Positions 1 through 12,655 of a stretch of 64,000 nucleotides of DNA are shown here, in pieces (position 1 is the first letter of the stretch; each line of letters opens with the position of its first letter). This DNA is from Pseudomonas alcaliphila JAB1 (GTDB lineage Bacteria; Pseudomonadota; Gammaproteobacteria; Pseudomonadales; Pseudomonadaceae), in the NCBI RefSeq assembly GCF_001941865.1, contig NZ_CP016162.1, forward strand, positions 1,550,001-1,614,000. Reading direction: 5' to 3'. Below the pieces are notes generated by a model. That model saw nothing but the letters and a program-made list of their open reading frames with translations, did no database searches and had not been told where the DNA came from. The position numbers and the translations under genes were made by a program.

Positions 1-422
1 TCAACGATCTCGAAGCAGGGCATGACAAAGTCGGTGGCAGCCAGCACGTCGGCGTTGGTGACGCCGGGACCCATGAGGTCCTTTTTCAGGACAAAGGCGA
101 TTTCCCCTTCGGCCTTGGGCTGGATCAGGGAGGACATGGCGATGCTGCCGCCGTCGCTGACGATCATGCCGTCCAGCATGTAGCCGAAGTCGGGCTGGTA
201 GACGCCCAGCATGTTCATCACGGCCGCGCTGGTAACGCCGATTTTCTTGCCGACGACGCGCTCGCCGGCCTGCAGACGGCGCGAGATCATCCGTTGCTGA
301 ATGTGGTAGGCGTCCTCGACGGTGATCTCTGGATGGCGGCTGGTCAACGGCTCGACCACGGTGCGCGTGCACAGCGCGCTGTAGAGCTCGTCACCCAGCG
401 TTCCGATCAGTTCAGGGGTCAT
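1..422 (-). CDS. bphX1: 2-hydroxypenta-2,4-dienoate hydratase, partial (3' end off window)
   Basis: The frame opens at ATG 422 and runs leftward off the window, so about 140 of an expected ~260 codons are visible. The peptide begins MTPELIGTLGDELYSAL and contains GERVVGKKIGVTS and QPKAEGEIAFVLKKDL, typical of 2-oxopent-4-enoate hydratases with the fumarylacetoacetase-like fold. These hydrate the C5 dienoate released by BphD to 4-hydroxy-2-oxovalerate. The gene follows bphX0 by 82 nt on the same strand, the order seen in KF707/LB400 biphenyl operons (bphH in LB400). The acylating aldehyde dehydrogenase, aldolase and bphD expected next would lie left of base 1. Confidence 0.9.
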   Translation of the reverse strand, partial: MTPELIGTLGDELYSALCTRTVVEPLTSRHPEITVEDAYHIQQRMISRRLQAGERVVGKKIGVTSAAVMNMLGVYQPDFGYMLDGMIVSDGGSIAMSSLIQPKAEGEIAFVLKKDLMGPGVTNADVLAATDFVMPCFEIV

Positions 423-504
423 GGCGTTTCTCATTCCAGGTCGGGGCGTTCATTGCTTTGAGGCAGCTCTCCCAGGCCCGCTTCCGCGCCCCGGGAAGGC
501 ATCT

Positions 505-1116
505 TCACTCCTTGATCAAGCCTTCGGCGCGAAGCGCTGACTGTACCGCTTCACGGCCTCCAACACGGCCTTGGAAGGCCTGCAGCGAGGGCCAGGGCGA
601 AAGATCAATGTTGACATATGCGCTCCAACCGAGCACGACGAACAGATAGATGTCGGCCACACTCAGTTGGTCGCCCAGCAGATAAGGCGCATGTTCGAGC
701 TGTCGTGCGACCTGCCCCAGGCGGGTGTTCAGGCTCTGCCGCACGGCGTTTTTCCACTCATCGCTGGAGGCAGGGTTGAACAAGGGGCTGAAGCTCTTGT
801 GCAGTTCGCTCGAGATGAAGTTCAGCCATTGCTGCAAGTGGTAGCGCTCGAAGCTGCCGTTGGCCGGCGCCAGCTGCTTGCCGGGGACCTGATCGGCCAC
901 GTATTGCACGATGGCCGGGCCTTCGGTCAGGGTACGGCCGTCGTCAAGCTGCAGGCAAGGCACGTACCCGGCCGGGTTGATCTCCAGGTAGTCCTGCCCG
1001 GAGGCAGTCTTCTTGCTCGCAAGATCGACCTGCACCAACTCGAAGTTCAGGCCCGCCTCGCGCAATGCAATGTGCGGTGACAGGGAGCAGGCACCAGGGC
1101 TGTAGTAAAGTTTCAT
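505..1116 (-). CDS. bphX0: Glutathione S-transferase of the biphenyl operon
   Basis: A 203-aa beta-class glutathione S-transferase, called bphK in LB400. The N-terminal thioredoxin-like half starts MKLYYSPGACSLSPHIAL; the Cys in PGACS is the position that contacts glutathione in this class. A glutathione-site segment (NPAGYVPCL, then LTEGPAIVQYVAD) follows, and the all-helical half contains LGDQLSVADIYLF. Homologues in bph operons dechlorinate intermediates of chlorobiphenyl breakdown and are dispensable for growth on biphenyl. The gene lies between bphC (31 nt away) and bphX1. A GGGAA ribosome-binding site precedes ATG 1116. Confidence 0.95.
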   Translation of the reverse strand: MKLYYSPGACSLSPHIALREAGLNFELVQVDLASKKTASGQDYLEINPAGYVPCLQLDDGRTLTEGPAIVQYVADQVPGKQLAPANGSFERYHLQQWLNFISSELHKSFSPLFNPASSDEWKNAVRQSLNTRLGQVARQLEHAPYLLGDQLSVADIYLFVVLGWSAYVNIDLSPWPSLQAFQGRVGGREAVQSALRAEGLIKE

Positions 1117-1147
1117 GCAGGGATTCCCGTGCTATTCAGGTTGTTGT

Positions 1148-2044
1148 TCATGCTTTGTTGCGCGCAGCTGCTTTGTCGCGCACAGACTTGTGGCCCCACA
1201 TGCTCGGACTGTCGTGCCTCACCACAACCCAGGAGCGGTCAACGGTACGGGCACTCCAGCCATACTCGACCTCTACTCCGGACGGGGTCGAGGCATAGAA
1301 CGACACCATGTGGTCATTGGTGTGGCGCCCCAGCGTGGAGGTGATCAAGCCGTCCGCGTCAACCCGATCAAATGCAAAGCCGACGTCATCGAGCGAGGCG
1401 ACTTCGAGCATGAAGTGATGAATGCGTTTTGGCAGCGGGAATGCCGCAATTGCCAGGGTGTGGTGGCGTTCGTTGCAGTGCAGGAAGTACACAGGAACCG
1501 TCACGTCCGGCCCCATTTTCATGTCGATGACGTCAGACAACTGGAAGCCGAGCACGTCGGTATAAAACGCCAGCGCCTTGTCCGAATCCGGAACGCAGCG
1601 CACGAAATGCCCCAGCCCTTGCTCGCCGGTCAGGAAACCCGACACGGCCGCACCAGGCAGGAACGGTTTTTCGAACACCTCGCTGGCGCCATAGTAAATT
1701 TCCAACGGCAGGCCAAACGGGTCGGCAAAGGTGATCAATCCGGTCACCCCGCGGCGCCTGGCCAATGAGGCATCGCCGGTGGTGACTGCGATACCGGCCT
1801 GTTTGAGCTTGTCAGCCATCTGCGCCAGCCCTGCCGCATCGGCCACCTCGTAGCCGGCAAAGGCCAGATCGTCAACCTCGCCCTGCTGAACGGCGATCCG
1901 CCAGGCTCTCGAATCGATGCGGAACAGGTCGCCGTTGTCGGTCGTGCCCGCTTCCATCAAGCCCAGTTTCTGCGTCAGAAACGAACGCCAAGCAGCTACG
2001 TCGCTGACCGCAAACCCCATGTATCCCAAACTTCTGATGCTCAT
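1148..2044 (-). CDS. bphC: 2,3-Dihydroxybiphenyl 1,2-dioxygenase
   Basis: A 298-aa two-domain type I extradiol dioxygenase that cleaves 2,3-dihydroxybiphenyl to the yellow meta-cleavage product HOPDA. The N-terminal vicinal-oxygen-chelate domain starts MSIRSLGYMGFAVSDV. The catalytic C-terminal half carries the Fe(II) ligands: His in GLGHFVRCV, His in KRIHHFMLEV and Glu in SGVEVEYGW. NERHHTLAIAAF and LGRHTNDHM complete the active-site pocket. Length matches BphC of KF707 and LB400. It lies 21 nt after bphB and is the last of the upper-pathway genes before bphX0. Confidence 0.97.
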   Translation of the reverse strand: MSIRSLGYMGFAVSDVAAWRSFLTQKLGLMEAGTTDNGDLFRIDSRAWRIAVQQGEVDDLAFAGYEVADAAGLAQMADKLKQAGIAVTTGDASLARRRGVTGLITFADPFGLPLEIYYGASEVFEKPFLPGAAVSGFLTGEQGLGHFVRCVPDSDKALAFYTDVLGFQLSDVIDMKMGPDVTVPVYFLHCNERHHTLAIAAFPLPKRIHHFMLEVASLDDVGFAFDRVDADGLITSTLGRHTNDHMVSFYASTPSGVEVEYGWSARTVDRSWVVVRHDSPSMWGHKSVRDKAAARNKA

Positions 2045-2065
2045 TACTGTCTCCTTCGTCGATGC

Positions 2066-4516
<2,451 letters not shown>

Positions 4517-4572
4517 TTAAAAGGGTTAAATCGCCTGGGGCGAACAGTCACTGTTGGTGGCTGAAGAGTAAT

Positions 4573-4992
4573 TCAAAGTGTCCTCAGCGATTTCGACGCC
4601 AGGGCACGCCAGGCATGCAGGCCCCAGCCAATCCACAGCACATGGATCACCAGCGTGACAAGCCCGAACCACAAGGCTTCGTGGCTCCACACGATGCTGT
4701 AAAAATCCCAGAGACCATCGACCACTTCCGTTGCGATGACCACTGGAATAACGGCCCGATAACGGCCCGGATCGCGGGCGCCCCACAAAGCGACGGCCCC
4801 GATGGCGCCCAACTGGAGACCGACCACCGCCCAGGCATCCTGCAGCAGGGTGAAAATCGGCGCACCCACGTGCAGTTCTACGCCTGGATACATCCTGCCA
4901 AACAAGCCCAACGTGCTGAAGGGAAGCGTGCCAATGAGGTTGATGATGTAGAAGACGCCGATGGCGATCAAAAACAGTCTTGCATTTTTCAT
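4573..4992 (-). CDS. Membrane protein of the bph operon (orf3, BphX family)
   Basis: A 139-aa hydrophobic protein with about four predicted membrane segments (LFLIAIGVFYIINLIG; AVVGLQLGAIGAVALWG; VIPVVIATEVVDGLWDF; FGLVTLVIHVLWIGWGL). It is the conserved reading frame between bphA2 and bphA3 in KF707-type operons (orf3), forming the BphX Pfam family. Its function is not established. Its position inside the dioxygenase gene block suggests a role in substrate entry or enzyme placement, but that is inference. Confidence 0.9.
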   Translation of the reverse strand: MKNARLFLIAIGVFYIINLIGTLPFSTLGLFGRMYPGVELHVGAPIFTLLQDAWAVVGLQLGAIGAVALWGARDPGRYRAVIPVVIATEVVDGLWDFYSIVWSHEALWFGLVTLVIHVLWIGWGLHAWRALASKSLRTL

Positions 4993-5029
4993 GGCAGCAT
5001 CCTCATTGAGGCCGGTTCAGCGTGCTGGG

Positions 5030-5596
5030 CTAGAAGAACATGCTCAGGTTGTTCGACAGCAAGGTACTGGCGTCGAGCAGGATGGTGCGCTTGGCGATGC
5101 TGAAACCAAGGTTGTTGTCGGCGCGGCGCAGCACGTCCCGGCGTTCGCCCGCGAAGATGTCGACCTGGCGCTCAAGCCGATTGCGGTACAGGATGAATGC
5201 GGAATTGACCTCGAAGGTATCCGGCGTGGCCGTCTCCTTGACGATGACGTTGGAGACCAGGTGGCGCGTGCGGGAAGGCGGGTTCTCCGCCCAGCCCACG
5301 TCCGAGGTCACCTTGCGGATGCGCCCGTACATGGTTTCATGGGTTTCATCGAAATGGGCAACATCCTGGTCGCCGGAATATTCCAGCTCGCCCTCCCGGA
5401 TCATGCGATTGGTGCGCAGCGGCATGAAGTAGTGGATATCTTTGTCCAGCAGGGCAAACCAGGCCTCGTAGGCCCGGTGGTCAAGCAACTGCGCTTCGCG
5501 GTAGTAGAACTGCTCGATCTCGTTCTGCAACTCAAGGCCAGCCGCCTTGCTTGGCCATTCAAATGTTTTGAAAAAATGCGGGGATGGATTTGTCAT
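5030..5596 (-). CDS. bphA2: Biphenyl dioxygenase beta subunit
   Basis: The 188-aa small structural subunit of the alpha3beta3 Rieske oxygenase (bphE in LB400). The peptide starts [15 protein letters not shown] and ends [16 protein letters not shown]. The frame is open for 25 codons further upstream, but ATG 5596 is preceded by a GGAG site about eight bases away and matches the family length. It carries no cofactor and shapes the hexamer. It follows bphA1 after a 117-nt gap. Confidence 0.96.
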   Translation of the reverse strand: MTNPSPHFFKTFEWPSKAAGLELQNEIEQFYYREAQLLDHRAYEAWFALLDKDIHYFMPLRTNRMIREGELEYSGDQDVAHFDETHETMYGRIRKVTSDVGWAENPPSRTRHLVSNVIVKETATPDTFEVNSAFILYRNRLERQVDIFAGERRDVLRRADNNLGFSIAKRTILLDASTLLSNNLSMFF

Positions 5597-5713
5597 AACA
5601 GTTATCTCCAAGTAAATATCAGGGGACGGAACCTCGGCGCGCCGTCTGCACATGCACGTCCAGCCCACCATGTTGAATTCTTCCGGTTGACAGATCTAAC
5701 GATTGCGTCTTGA

Positions 5714-7093
<1,380 letters not shown>

Positions 7094-7181
7094 TCAACGT
7101 CTCCTTTGAAATGCCCTTAGTAGGGCGAAAAAATGCCGACCGCATCCATCACGACGAAAACAAACACGTGGGATGTTGGCG

Positions 7182-7919
7182 TCACCTCAACAAACCGAAT
7201 TCCCGAACCACCGAAATTGATGATTCGATGTGCTCCGCCATCAACGCAGCACAGCGCTCGGCATCTCGCGCGAGCGCGCTGTCGCGAAGTGCTAGATGCT
7301 CCTCATGTACGTTTCTGGTAGGCGGGTTGTGCATAGCAGTCAATCGGCGGTAGCGCTCCATATGCACATACAGGATGGACAGGAACCGCCGGATCCAGAC
7401 GGACGAACAGGCAGAGATAAGAGCTTCGTGAAAACCGCGGTTGACTGGCTCCCACTCATTAAACCAGCGAGCCGGATCCCGCATCGTGGGCTCTTCAATC
7501 AATGACAGTCGGTGAAACGAACTGACGATCCGCGCCTCCCATTCAGCGTCACCATTCAGCACGCTTTGGCGTAACGCTTCGCTCTCGAGCGCGATCCGCG
7601 TGGCGGCCAAATCACGCATGTCACCCAGGGACATTGGGGTCACATGGAACCCACGCTGGGCCTGTGTCTGCACCAGGTTTTCGGCTACTAGCAGAGAAAG
7701 CGCCTCCCGCATGGTTCCGCCGCTGACCTCATAGCGCGACTTGAGATCTTCAACGCCGAGTCTGGAGCCCGCAGCGAGTCGCCCCTCCACGATGTCTGCT
7801 CGCAAACGCTGAAACGTCACCTCAATCAGGCTGCGCATCTTCGCGCGAGGCACCGTCGATGCATCCGAAAATGACTTTTCGCCTGCCATCGCAACGCCGC
7901 TTGGAGTTCTCGTATTCAT
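7182..7919 (-). CDS. bphR1: GntR-family (FadR subfamily) regulator of bph genes
   Basis: A 245-aa transcription factor. The N-terminal winged helix (about residues 30-95: LRADIVEGRLAAGSRLGVED, then YEVSGGTMREALSLL) is followed by an FCD-type helical effector domain (LAATRIALESEALR, then HEEHLALRDSALARD). It matches Orf0/BphR1 of KF707, upstream of bphA1 in the same direction. In KF707 it activates its own gene and bphX0X1X2X3D in the presence of HOPDA. Here it is 91 nt from bphA1 and shares its strand. Confidence 0.93.
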   Translation of the reverse strand: MNTRTPSGVAMAGEKSFSDASTVPRAKMRSLIEVTFQRLRADIVEGRLAAGSRLGVEDLKSRYEVSGGTMREALSLLVAENLVQTQAQRGFHVTPMSLGDMRDLAATRIALESEALRQSVLNGDAEWEARIVSSFHRLSLIEEPTMRDPARWFNEWEPVNRGFHEALISACSSVWIRRFLSILYVHMERYRRLTAMHNPPTRNVHEEHLALRDSALARDAERCAALMAEHIESSISVVREFGLLR

Positions 7920-8286
7920 TGCATTTCACACATGCTCGTTAAAGAAAAATTTCAGCACTTTCGGAATCAGGATCCGGGAGAAAGCGGCTTCAAAAATGTC
8001 GATAATCGATATTTATATTTATCGGGTTAACTTAGATGAGCTTGACGTCGCCTGTCAATCACTTCACGCGAAAGCGGGCAGACCTCCTCATGGTGGTCCG
8101 TGCAGGATCCGTGCGCCTGTAATATAAATGGCTGACGCGAGGTGCTCGCGTTGGCTAAAAGCGCAGGGAAGAGCAAGGTGATCAGATCGTTTTTGATCGA
8201 TTTACCGCTTTCAAAATCGGCAGGGGCTGAGGTCGGACCGGAAATACAGGGCTATCCAGACCATCCCTTACCGGCCCGTTGTTTGA
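7920..8286. promoter_or_regulatory. Intergenic region with bphR1 promoter; palindrome at 7999-8009
   Basis: 367 bp separate bphR1 from the 3' end of the integrase gene. The stretch 7985-8040 is AT-rich compared with its surroundings, as expected for the bphR1 promoter. It contains the palindrome TCGATaATCGA (7999-8009) followed by ATATTTATATTTATC. This could be an operator or the -10 region. No convincing gene was seen here; the short plus-strand frame at 8142-8351 lacks a ribosome-binding site. Confidence 0.4.
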
Positions 8287-10140
8287 CTACACGACCCCGA
8301 CCCGCAGCGGGGTCCATTCGCTTTCCTTCACCGCTGTGCTCACGGCCATGACGAGCTTGTCGAGATTGCTGGCAGTCACGCCCTCCAGTGCCGAGCGCCC
8401 CCGCAGCATCGAGCGCGGCTGCAGCAGTGCATGGTAGATCTGCCAAGGGTCCGCACCCCTGGTCAGCTTCAGGACAGACTGGATCATCTCGTGCTTGAGT
8501 GGGTCGAGGTGCCAGTCCGGCACGCGCTGGCCGCGGTTGCCCACGTTCAACGCCAGCAAGTTGCCCGCCTGGATCTCGTAGCTGATCCACCTGCGGGATT
8601 TGCCCGCCATCTTGGCAAACGCAGCGACGGGAAGGTTGTGCGGCGCTTCGAAGACATCGAACAAATCCATTCTCTCGCGCTGAATGTCCGAAGGCACCAG
8701 CGGTGCGGCCGATCGCTGGGGCGGCATTGCCGGCAGCCGATGTGCGGCGGCAGAAACCAACGGCATGGCGTCACCCGGCTTCGTCACGAGCAGGCTTGGC
8801 GAAGCGGCAACCGGCGTAGAGGGCGCGCTTGCGGTTTGCTCAGTGGGGAATGCGGGCACGCCTTCCAGATGCACGGTGAGCGGCATGCTGGCCGCCTCGA
8901 CCTGGTTCTGCTCGAAGAGGTCGAGGCGATCGGCCCAGTCCTGCATCATGCGTCGACGCTGCTCCACGTACTCGGCATGGTTGTAGGTGGCGCTGACCTT
9001 GTTGGGATCGACATGCGAGAGCTGTGCATCCACCCAGACCTTCGGGTAGCCGATCTCGTTGAGCGCAGTGGACATCGTGCCACGGATACCGTGTCCGGTC
9101 AGGCGTTCCTGATAGCCCATGCGTTTGAGCGCACCATTGAGCGTGTTCTCGCTGATGCGCTTCTTCAGGTCGCTGTCGTGCCGGAACAGGTAGCGCTGGG
9201 CCGGCTTGAACTCATCGAGCAGGTGCCCGACGATCTCCATGGCCTGAATCGACAGCGGCACGATGTAGGGCGGGATGTCCTTCGGCTGCTGCCGCTTCTT
9301 GCGCATATCCAGCTGGAGTTGCTTCACGACGTCGGGCGGGATGATCCACAGCCCTCGGTCCAGATCGAATTGATCCGGCATCGCCTGCCGCAGCTCGCCG
9401 GTTCGCACGCCGGTCAGCAGCAATAGCCGCAGCCCGAGCTGGGTCTGCCGCCTGCCGCGATAGCTGCGCAGCCGCTGCAACAGCCTTGGCAGCTCGGCCA
9501 TGCGCAGGAACGGGTTGTGGTTGACGGGTGGCAGCGGCAGCGCCACCACATCGAGATCGAAGGCGGGGTTCTGCTCTAGGCCCGGCACGATCACCAGCGC
9601 GTAGCGGAACAGTTGGTTGAACCACGTCCTGACTTTCTCGGCGACGGAGAGCGCCCTGCGCTTCTCGATCCTGGCGATCACCTCCAGGAGGTCGGGCCGC
9701 TTGATCTCATAGATCGACTGCTTGCCCAAGGTCGGCAGCACATCCTTGTCGAAGATGCGCGGAAGGATCGAGAGAGTCGTCTGCCGGCCTTCCTTGAGGC
9801 TGAGCCCGCGATGCTTGAGCCACTTGCGATACACCGCCTCGAAGGTGTTTTCGTCGGCGAGCCGGACAGCGGTGCGCTTCTGCTTGCGGTGATCGCGAGG
9901 ATTGGTGCCTTTGGCCAGCAGGGCGCGCGCTTCATCGCGCAGGCTGCGGGCCTCGCGAAGCGTCACCTCCGGGTAGGTGCCGAGCGACATCCGCTTCTGC
10001 TTGCCCGCCCAGTAGTAGCGGAAGTGCCAAGTCCTGCCACCGGCAGCGGTGACGGCCAGGGAGAGGCCATCCAGGTCAGGGAGGGTGTATGCCTTGCCAG
10101 TCGCCTTGGCCTGTCGAACGGCCAGGTCTGAGAGTGCCAT
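8287..10140 (-). CDS. int: P4/ICEclc-type tyrosine recombinase (integrase)
   Basis: A long integrase of about 617 aa. The N-terminal arm-binding DUF4102 domain starts MALSDLAVRQAKATGKAYTL. A SAM-like core-binding domain follows (about residues 110-210), then the catalytic domain with Arg in TGVRTGELR, HGIRGT, LSHVDPNK and the Tyr in ATYNHAEY. About 170 further residues follow, as in the unusually long IntB13-type integrases of ICEclc relatives. I chose ATG 10140 over the 14-codon upstream ATG 10182 because GGAG precedes it and MALSDL is the family start. It should excise and integrate the element at the adjacent tRNA-Gly. Confidence 0.93.
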   Translation of the reverse strand: MALSDLAVRQAKATGKAYTLPDLDGLSLAVTAAGGRTWHFRYYWAGKQKRMSLGTYPEVTLREARSLRDEARALLAKGTNPRDHRKQKRTAVRLADENTFEAVYRKWLKHRGLSLKEGRQTTLSILPRIFDKDVLPTLGKQSIYEIKRPDLLEVIARIEKRRALSVAEKVRTWFNQLFRYALVIVPGLEQNPAFDLDVVALPLPPVNHNPFLRMAELPRLLQRLRSYRGRRQTQLGLRLLLLTGVRTGELRQAMPDQFDLDRGLWIIPPDVVKQLQLDMRKKRQQPKDIPPYIVPLSIQAMEIVGHLLDEFKPAQRYLFRHDSDLKKRISENTLNGALKRMGYQERLTGHGIRGTMSTALNEIGYPKVWVDAQLSHVDPNKVSATYNHAEYVEQRRRMMQDWADRLDLFEQNQVEAASMPLTVHLEGVPAFPTEQTASAPSTPVAASPSLLVTKPGDAMPLVSAAAHRLPAMPPQRSAAPLVPSDIQRERMDLFDVFEAPHNLPVAAFAKMAGKSRRWISYEIQAGNLLALNVGNRGQRVPDWHLDPLKHEMIQSVLKLTRGADPWQIYHALLQPRSMLRGRSALEGVTASNLDKLVMAVSTAVKESEWTPLRVGVV

Positions 10141-10380
10141 GCTCTTGCTCCGAACATGAGTCAGGAACCAGATGCTGGTCACGTCGACCTCGCCTCTCCA
10201 TCAACAATCCGGAATCAGCCGCGCCCGCAAAAATGGACTTGTTTGTGGACTTAAAAGTCCCGGCTGTAGGCGGATCGCAGTGGACCACAGCAGAACGTCA
10301 AAGAGAGAAAAAGCCTTTGTGTGGCAACGACTTGCAGACTCTCTTGGACTTCTGCGGAAGTCCGCAGAATGATGCAGTGG

Positions 10381-10451
10381 AGCGGGCGATGGGAATCGAA
10401 CCCACGGCTCTAGCTTGGGAAGCTAGGGTATTACCATTATACGACACCCGC
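10381..10451 (-). tRNA. tRNA-Gly (anticodon CCC)
   Basis: A 71-nt cloverleaf on the minus strand. The acceptor stem GCGGGTG/CGCCCGC forms all seven pairs including one G-T. The D stem is GTAT/ATAC, the anticodon stem CTAGC/GCTAG with loop TTCCCAA gives anticodon CCC, and the T arm is GTGGG-TTCGATT-CCCAT. The discriminator base is T and CCA is not encoded. A TATAAA -10-like box lies upstream near 10462-10467. The 3' end points at the integrase gene and is the likely attB/attR site. Confidence 0.97.
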
Positions 10452-10502
10452 AGCGGGTGCCTTTATACCGGAATATGACCCAGAAATGAAGCGCGGAGCG
10501 TT

Positions 10503-10646
10503 CGGGCACCTCTAGAAACTACCTGCGTTGTCATCGCTGCGTTAAAAGCAGGCTAAAAATGCTCATTTACAGCTCGTAAACTGCGCTTTTTCGTCTGCTT
10601 TTGCCTTGCGCTGACTGCCTCGCCTACGTTTCTAGAGGCGTCCGAA
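10503..10646. repeat. Intergenic palindromic repeat, copy A
   Basis: A ~140-bp structured segment between tRNA-Gly and phaG. The outer arms are a perfect 11-bp inverted repeat, CCTCTAGAAAC (10509-10519) and GTTTCTAGAGG (10628-10638). An inner pair, AAAAGCAG (10544-10551)/CTGCTTTT (10595-10602), encloses the core AAATGCTCATTTAC with hairpin TTTAC-agctc-GTAAA (10566-10580). A related core occurs at 18536-18600 (copy B). It encodes nothing obvious. Confidence 0.75.
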
Positions 10647-10676
10647 TAGACGCATCCGCTCCGCGCTTGGGGCCCG

Positions 10677-11564
10677 TCATACCGCCATCGCCTGGAGGTC
10701 GCGCAGGTCGCCTTTGGCTGGCAGTTGCAGGCGTTTGCTGGAGGCGTTGAAGAAGTCCAGCAGCACGCGTTGGGTCTGCAGCCAGGCGGCCTTGTGTTCC
10801 ATGTCGAGGAAGTGGCCGGCGTCGTTGATCTCGGCGAACTGGGCGTGGTCGATGTGCTGGGCGAACAGGCAGGCGTCTTCCACCGAGGTGTATTCGTCGC
10901 GGTCGCCGTTGACGAATATCAGCGGAATGTCGATGGCTTGCAGGCATTCCTTGCCGCAGTGCGCTTCCATGTTCAGCACCTGCTTGATGTGGGCGTACAT
11001 CTGCCGGTACTCATGTTCGTCGAGGGTGCTGACGTGCTTGTGGTTGAAGCGCTTGAACAGCGACGGCAGGTGCTTGCCGATGGTGCTGTTGACCAGCAGG
11101 GCGACGTTGTCGCGGTCTACCGAGCCGAGGAAGCGCAGGCCCTTGTGCAGGTAGTCGAGCATCGGCACGTTGAGGATCGGCGAGAAGGAGCAGATGGCGG
11201 CTTTCTCCAGTGTCACCGGGCGTTGGGCCAGGGCGAGCAGGGAGGCGACACCACCCCAGGAGAAGGACATCAGGTAGTTGGCGCTGTAGTGGTCGATCAA
11301 GTGCAGCAGGATCGCCGCCTCGTCTTCCTTGGTAATGGGCGTGAAGTCGCTGTTGTGCGGTTTCGACTGGCCGGCGTAGGGCAGGTCGAAGGCCACCACG
11401 TTGAACTGTGGCTGCAGGTACTTGACCGATTGTGTGAACGAGGCGGTGGTCGCCAGAGAGCCATTGACCAGGATGATGGTCTTGCTTGCTGCCGGGTTGC
11501 CGTAGAACTCCGTGTAAACCTTGTGCTTCCTGTTGATCTCGACGACTGCGGTTTCTGGCCTCAT
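10677..11564 (-). CDS. phaG: PhaG/RhlA-family 3-hydroxyacyl-ACP acyltransferase/thioesterase
   Basis: A 295-aa alpha/beta-hydrolase, the same length as PhaG of P. putida, starting MRPETAVVEINRKHKVYTEF. Motifs: oxyanion region VNGSLATTASF, nucleophile elbow MSFSWGGVAS, the H-x4-D motif HVSTLD of this family, Asp in NGDRDEYTS and His in DAGHFLDME. PhaG/RhlA proteins divert (R)-3-hydroxyacyl-ACP from fatty-acid synthesis toward polyhydroxyalkanoate or hydroxyalkanoyl-alkanoate. No rhlB neighbour is present, so PHA supply is the likelier role. SD GGAG precedes ATG 11564. Confidence 0.85.
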   Translation of the reverse strand: MRPETAVVEINRKHKVYTEFYGNPAASKTIILVNGSLATTASFTQSVKYLQPQFNVVAFDLPYAGQSKPHNSDFTPITKEDEAAILLHLIDHYSANYLMSFSWGGVASLLALAQRPVTLEKAAICSFSPILNVPMLDYLHKGLRFLGSVDRDNVALLVNSTIGKHLPSLFKRFNHKHVSTLDEHEYRQMYAHIKQVLNMEAHCGKECLQAIDIPLIFVNGDRDEYTSVEDACLFAQHIDHAQFAEINDAGHFLDMEHKAAWLQTQRVLLDFFNASSKRLQLPAKGDLRDLQAMAV

Positions 11565-11959
11565 GTCGTTTTCTCCTGGCGCGAGTGTGTCAAGGCGAGC
11601 GGGCGGCCGTTCGCATTTGATTGAGCAGTCAGAAAAGCGCCTGAGCGTGACAGCTTGATGTCAGGCTGGAGATTTTTATAAGTATAGGAATTTCAAGCAG
11701 TTAGGATCGAAACAGGCGAGCGCTCCAGACCTTTTTCAAGGCCGTGGAGAGGGCGGTGTTACCAGGCAGGAATCCAGTCGGCGCAGAGCGCCAGCAACTG
11801 AAAGAACGTATAGCTGTCTCGTAGTGACCGGTTGGTCATCTCAAGACTTACGGTTCGATTCAAGCAGTTACCTTGCAGCGATGCAAGGGTGAGTCACATC
11901 TTTGTAGCCGATTGGCGCTGCCGTTGGTCGGGTAGTCAGATTCCGGCGCAGGATGACAA
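11565..11959. other. Intergenic region upstream of phaG and downstream of rsuA
   Basis: 395 bp without a supportable gene. An AT-rich stretch at about 11671-11700 (TTTTTATAAGTATAGG on the plus strand) probably includes the phaG promoter. I could not place a well-spaced -35/-10 pair with confidence. The remainder shows no clear hairpin or repeat. Confidence 0.4.
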
Positions 11960-12652
11960 TCAAACGCTGGCGATTTCTGCATCCGTCAGCGCGCGGTATT
12001 GGCCTGGGGCGAGCTGTGGGTCGAGGATGATTTCGCCCATGCTTTCGCGGTGCAGAGCGACGACGCGATTGCGGAAGTGGCCGAACATGCGCTTGACCTG
12101 ATGGTAGCGACCTTCGAACAGGGTCAGCCGGGCTTGGTGGCTGCTCAGTACCTCAAGCTGGGCGGGTAGGGTGGTGAGGTCTTCGAAGGCGAAGTACAGG
12201 CCTTGGGCGAAGACCTCGGCGTATTCGGCGGTGATCGGCTGTTCGGTGTCGACGAGGTAGACCTTGGGCTTGCGCTGCTGCGGCTGGGTGATGCGCCGCG
12301 ACCAGCGCCCGTCGTTGGTGATCAGCAGCAGGCCGCTGGTGTTCAGGTCGAGGCGCCCGGCCAGGTGCAGGTCGTGCTTGTCCGGCTCGTCGAGCAGATC
12401 GAGGACGGTGTGGTGTTCGTTGTGCGCGGTGGCACTGACCACGCCGACCGGTTTGTGCAGCATCCAGTAGCGCGCGCTGCGTCCGGCTTGCAGCAGCTCG
12501 TCGTCCAGCTCCACGCGTTGGAAGTCGCGCACCTCATGGCGCGGGTCGTGAACCACCATGCCGTCTACACGCAGGCGGCCGGCGCTGATCAGCAGGCGAC
12601 TGTCCTGGCGACTGAAACGGGGGAAGTTGCTGAGGAAGCGATCCAGGCGCAT
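11960..12652 (-). CDS. rsuA: 16S rRNA pseudouridine(516) synthase
   Basis: A 230-aa RsuA-family enzyme. The N-terminal S4 RNA-binding domain (MRLDRFLSNFPRFSRQD, then ISAGRLRVDG) is followed by the catalytic domain with the nucleophilic Asp in HLAGRLDLNTSGLLL and the KVYLV, GRYHQVKRMFG and ALHRESMG segments typical of the RsuA/RluB/E/F group. It modifies U516 in helix 18 of 16S rRNA. It is 3 nt downstream of the small CWC gene, so the two are probably cotranscribed with the diguanylate cyclase gene. Confidence 0.93.
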   Translation of the reverse strand: MRLDRFLSNFPRFSRQDSRLLISAGRLRVDGMVVHDPRHEVRDFQRVELDDELLQAGRSARYWMLHKPVGVVSATAHNEHHTVLDLLDEPDKHDLHLAGRLDLNTSGLLLITNDGRWSRRITQPQQRKPKVYLVDTEQPITAEYAEVFAQGLYFAFEDLTTLPAQLEVLSSHQARLTLFEGRYHQVKRMFGHFRNRVVALHRESMGEIILDPQLAPGQYRALTDAEIASV

Positions 12653-12655
12653 GGC

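Noticed and set aside
8142..8351. Small plus-strand frame (69 codons) between bphR1 and the integrase gene
   Set aside because: No ribosome-binding site, it overlaps the integrase 3' end, and it resembles no known protein.
11832..12101. Plus-strand frame of 89 codons at the rsuA 3' end
   Set aside because: Mostly antisense to rsuA, with no ribosome-binding site or recognisable domain.
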